A DNA stretch of 64,000 nt. Origin: Tamarix chinensis (taxonomy: Eukaryota > Streptophyta > Magnoliopsida > Caryophyllales > Tamaricaceae). The position numbers and the translations under genes were made by a program. Within the stretch, counting starts at the first letter, position 1; each line of letters opens with the position of its first letter. The notes under the pieces were generated by a model, which was given only the letters and a program-made list of their open reading frames with translations, made no database searches and was not told the DNA's origin. Positions 61,678-64,000 of the stretch are shown piece by piece. The stretch is taken from positions 61,112,023 to 61,176,022 of the forward strand of contig CM060172.1 of assembly GCA_030549775.1 (NCBI GenBank), in the 5' to 3' direction.

Positions 61678-64000
61678 TGTAACACCCCCCAAATTCACTA
61701 CTGAAAAATTTCGTTTAATTAAAAGGGTTTAGCGGAAGCAAAAAGATAAAACCGTAAGCTTGGGGGCATTACCGCCACACTTAGTACCAGATCGGTTCAC
61801 TCCTACCGTTCCAGTACTAAGTGCTAAGGCTAAATAAAGTTAACATTAAACACGAATCATTAATAAAACACAAGTCATATAGAAATCAGAGTGCGATTTA
61901 GGGTTACAAACCAAAGAGTACGTGACTAGAGTTTTTCAAAACATAAAGAATAGTACGATAACACAACTAAATATGATAATACAAGGTCAAATAAAGGAAA
62001 TAGAGTCCGGCCGAGTCGCTCTCGATCCCCAAGTCAGGTTTAGGCTCATCGCTCAGCCCCATCTGATGCCTCGTAAGTGTCGTAGGCATCAAAGACATCA
62101 TCCCCTACCCACACGAGCTCAAACGGGTCTTCTGCTCGTGGGAATGAGCAGCACCCATGAAACAGGTGATCAGTACGCTACGTACTGAGTAAGGTAACAG
62201 GCGCACTAAGGCCTACATACACAGAGATACGTCATATAGCAGATATGGCATAATTATGTAGATAGCATGCAATAGCACAGATAAATAATATCGGTTATGA
62301 ACCAGATAACTTTTTCATCAGATCTCTGATAATTATAATCGATTCACATCATAGTATTTATCAGTCCATGTGAGTGCGGGAACCCCACTATTATAGCTAG
62401 TGAAACGGTCACGAGGGCCATGCCCTGCCACTATTATAGCCGGTGGACCGGTCACGAGGGTAACATACCCTGCCACTATTATTTGCCGGTGGACTGGTCT
62501 GACCCCGACTCACAAGGTGTTCCACTGTAAATATTCGTATCTTTCCTATGTCTTATCATTATTATGATTGGTTTGTTGAGCACGGAATCCCCCACTATTA
62601 TAGCCGGTGGAACAGTCACGAGGGCACATGCCCTGCCACTATTATAGCCGGTAGACCAGTCACGAGGGTAATATACCCTGCCACTATTATTTGCTGGTGG
62701 ACCGGTCTGGGTCCGGCTCAACATCTTTCTCTGTAAGTGATTAGTGTCTTAACATATCTTATTCAAAAGATTTTCACCCTTTACATGCATGAATCATTCT
62801 CTTTATACTTCACACCTCACAAATAATAAAATTCCACAATCATAATTACACTTTAATCAATAAATACACATGATAACACAAAAAAACTCTAAGCAGCCAT
62901 AACCAACCCTAATTGTCCACACCAAACCGTGGTTAACCACTCCAAACCCTATTTTACCATAAAACCCATAATTAGCCATTCCAAACCTTAACTAACCACA
63001 ACAAATCACAATTAGCTACTCCAACCCTATTTAATCACAACGACCCAGAGTTAATCACTCCAAACCCTAATTATGGCTCCTCCATACCCTTATAATACTC
63101 TACATACTATTTTCTGTCCAAAACAGTTCAAACACCCAAATAATACTTGCATTACCTTCCTTACATCCCAAATCAACCTTTTATACGTAAATTTCGCTCC
63201 CATGCAAACTTTACACATCCCATGCAACCTCTCGAACTTTTCACATAAACCCTAAATCTTATACAATCATTAACTCCCATGCAAAACCCTAACTCCACCA
63301 TGCAAATCCTAATACCACCATACTGCCATTAATACCACCATGCAACCATTAATACCACCATACAAACCCTAATTTCACCATGCAAACCCTAATACCACCA
63401 TACAGCCATTAATACCACCATGCAACCATTAATACCACCATAAAAACCCTAATACCACCATGTAAACCCTAGATTTCATCATACAAAACCCTAAATTCAG
63501 TCCACACAAAATCAAAGATCCATCCATACCAAACCCTAGATTCAAACCTTATAAAACCCAAAGATTTGTCCATATAATACAATTGATTAGATTCCCCCAT
63601 TCATAACCACAAATTTGATTCTTCCATACAAGAGCATGAGATAGATTCTTCCACATAAAATCATAAATTAGAATTTCCCATATAAACCATAAATTAGATT
63701 ATCCCATGTAACATCGTATATTACATTCTCCCATACAAAATCATCCAAACCATAAATTAGATTCTCTCATACAAAACCATAAATTAAACCCTCCCACACA
63801 AAACCATAAAAATCATAAATCAGATTCTCCCACACGAACCCTAGAATTCTCCATTTTATTCTTCCACTCATGAATCATTAAAATAATTAGGTGAACTCAC
63901 CTCCCTTTGTCAATCTCTTTTCCCATCCTCCTTTTTAATCCTTTCTCCCACACAAAACACATCAACTCCCTCACATGCACGTCTTACAGGATCACGACAC
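61678..64000 (-). mobile_element. A-type LTR ('A2'), runs off the window
   Basis: It starts TGTAACACCCCCC within the B2 minisatellite; preceding bases TACCA would be the left duplication. It contains ACACTTAGTACCAGATCGG, the palindrome CAGTACGCTACGTACTG (62171-62187), a GGGAATGAGCAGCACCCATGA segment, the 3+3 array and CATGCAAACCCTAA repeats (63270-63480). It is the same subfamily as 47206-51117. The end, and any internal domain, are beyond 64000. Confidence 0.88.
62385..62718 (-). repeat. 3+3 hairpin-unit array in LTR A2
   Basis: Units start at 62385, 62428, 62473 and 62592, 62636, 62681, with steps of 43-45 bp and a 119 bp gap. Here the units are the most regular: CCACTATTATAGCCGGTGG then ACCGGTCACGAGGG and CCCTG. 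The second cluster nearly repeats the first. Confidence 0.9.

Noticed and set aside
1..64000. tRNA, rRNA or organellar DNA insertions
   Set aside because: I looked for tRNA-like and rRNA-like blocks by eye and saw none; only primer-binding-site-like sequence near 36454.

Overview
This is plant nuclear DNA, almost certainly from an angiosperm. It carries a many-exon peroxisomal long-chain acyl-CoA synthetase gene with plant-type introns, nested Ty3/gypsy elements with very long LTRs, a Ty1/copia remnant, and a PIF/Harbinger DNA transposon with its Myb-like partner gene. The species cannot be named from the sequence. The heavy transposon load inside introns points to a large genome.

The only host gene I can support is on the minus strand from 45319 to 7914. 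I could chain 23 exons with compatible splice phases into an uninterrupted 694-codon LACS6-like reading frame. It has an N-terminal PTS2 peroxisomal signal (RLKVIQGHL), the ATP/AMP motif [10 protein letters not shown] and GYGMTE, and ends in PTS, so no PTS1. The gene covers 37.4 kb because three introns are swollen. Intron 7 (34246-42254) holds a chromovirus-like gypsy element. Intron 18 (13947-30020) holds a 4.5 kb solo LTR and a 6.0 kb Harbinger element inserted in an older gypsy fragment. Intron 20 (8479-13686) holds a triplicated unit and uses a GC donor. The large intronic transposons all run antisense to the gene.

Left flank: 1-446 is the 3' end of a copia polyprotein, followed by a probable 3.9 kb LTR (452-4306), a 220 bp tandem duplication (4681-5120) and AT-rich DNA up to the gene's 3' end.

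Right flank: 45320-46391 is the gene's upstream region. From 46392 to the window edge there is a Russian doll of one LTR family. An old LTR (46392-47205 / 55484-58393) is split by a Tekay-like gypsy element (47206-55483, TSD CACAT). The old LTR is then cut by a plus-strand LTR (58394), which is cut by a minus-strand LTR (59127), which is cut by another (61678).

The most unusual signal is in these LTRs. Downstream of the promoter, in the presumably transcribed R-U5 part, four copies carry two clusters of three CCACTATTATAGCCGGTGG-like hairpin units. The two clusters are separated by 118-121 bp in every copy, even where the spacing within clusters has drifted.
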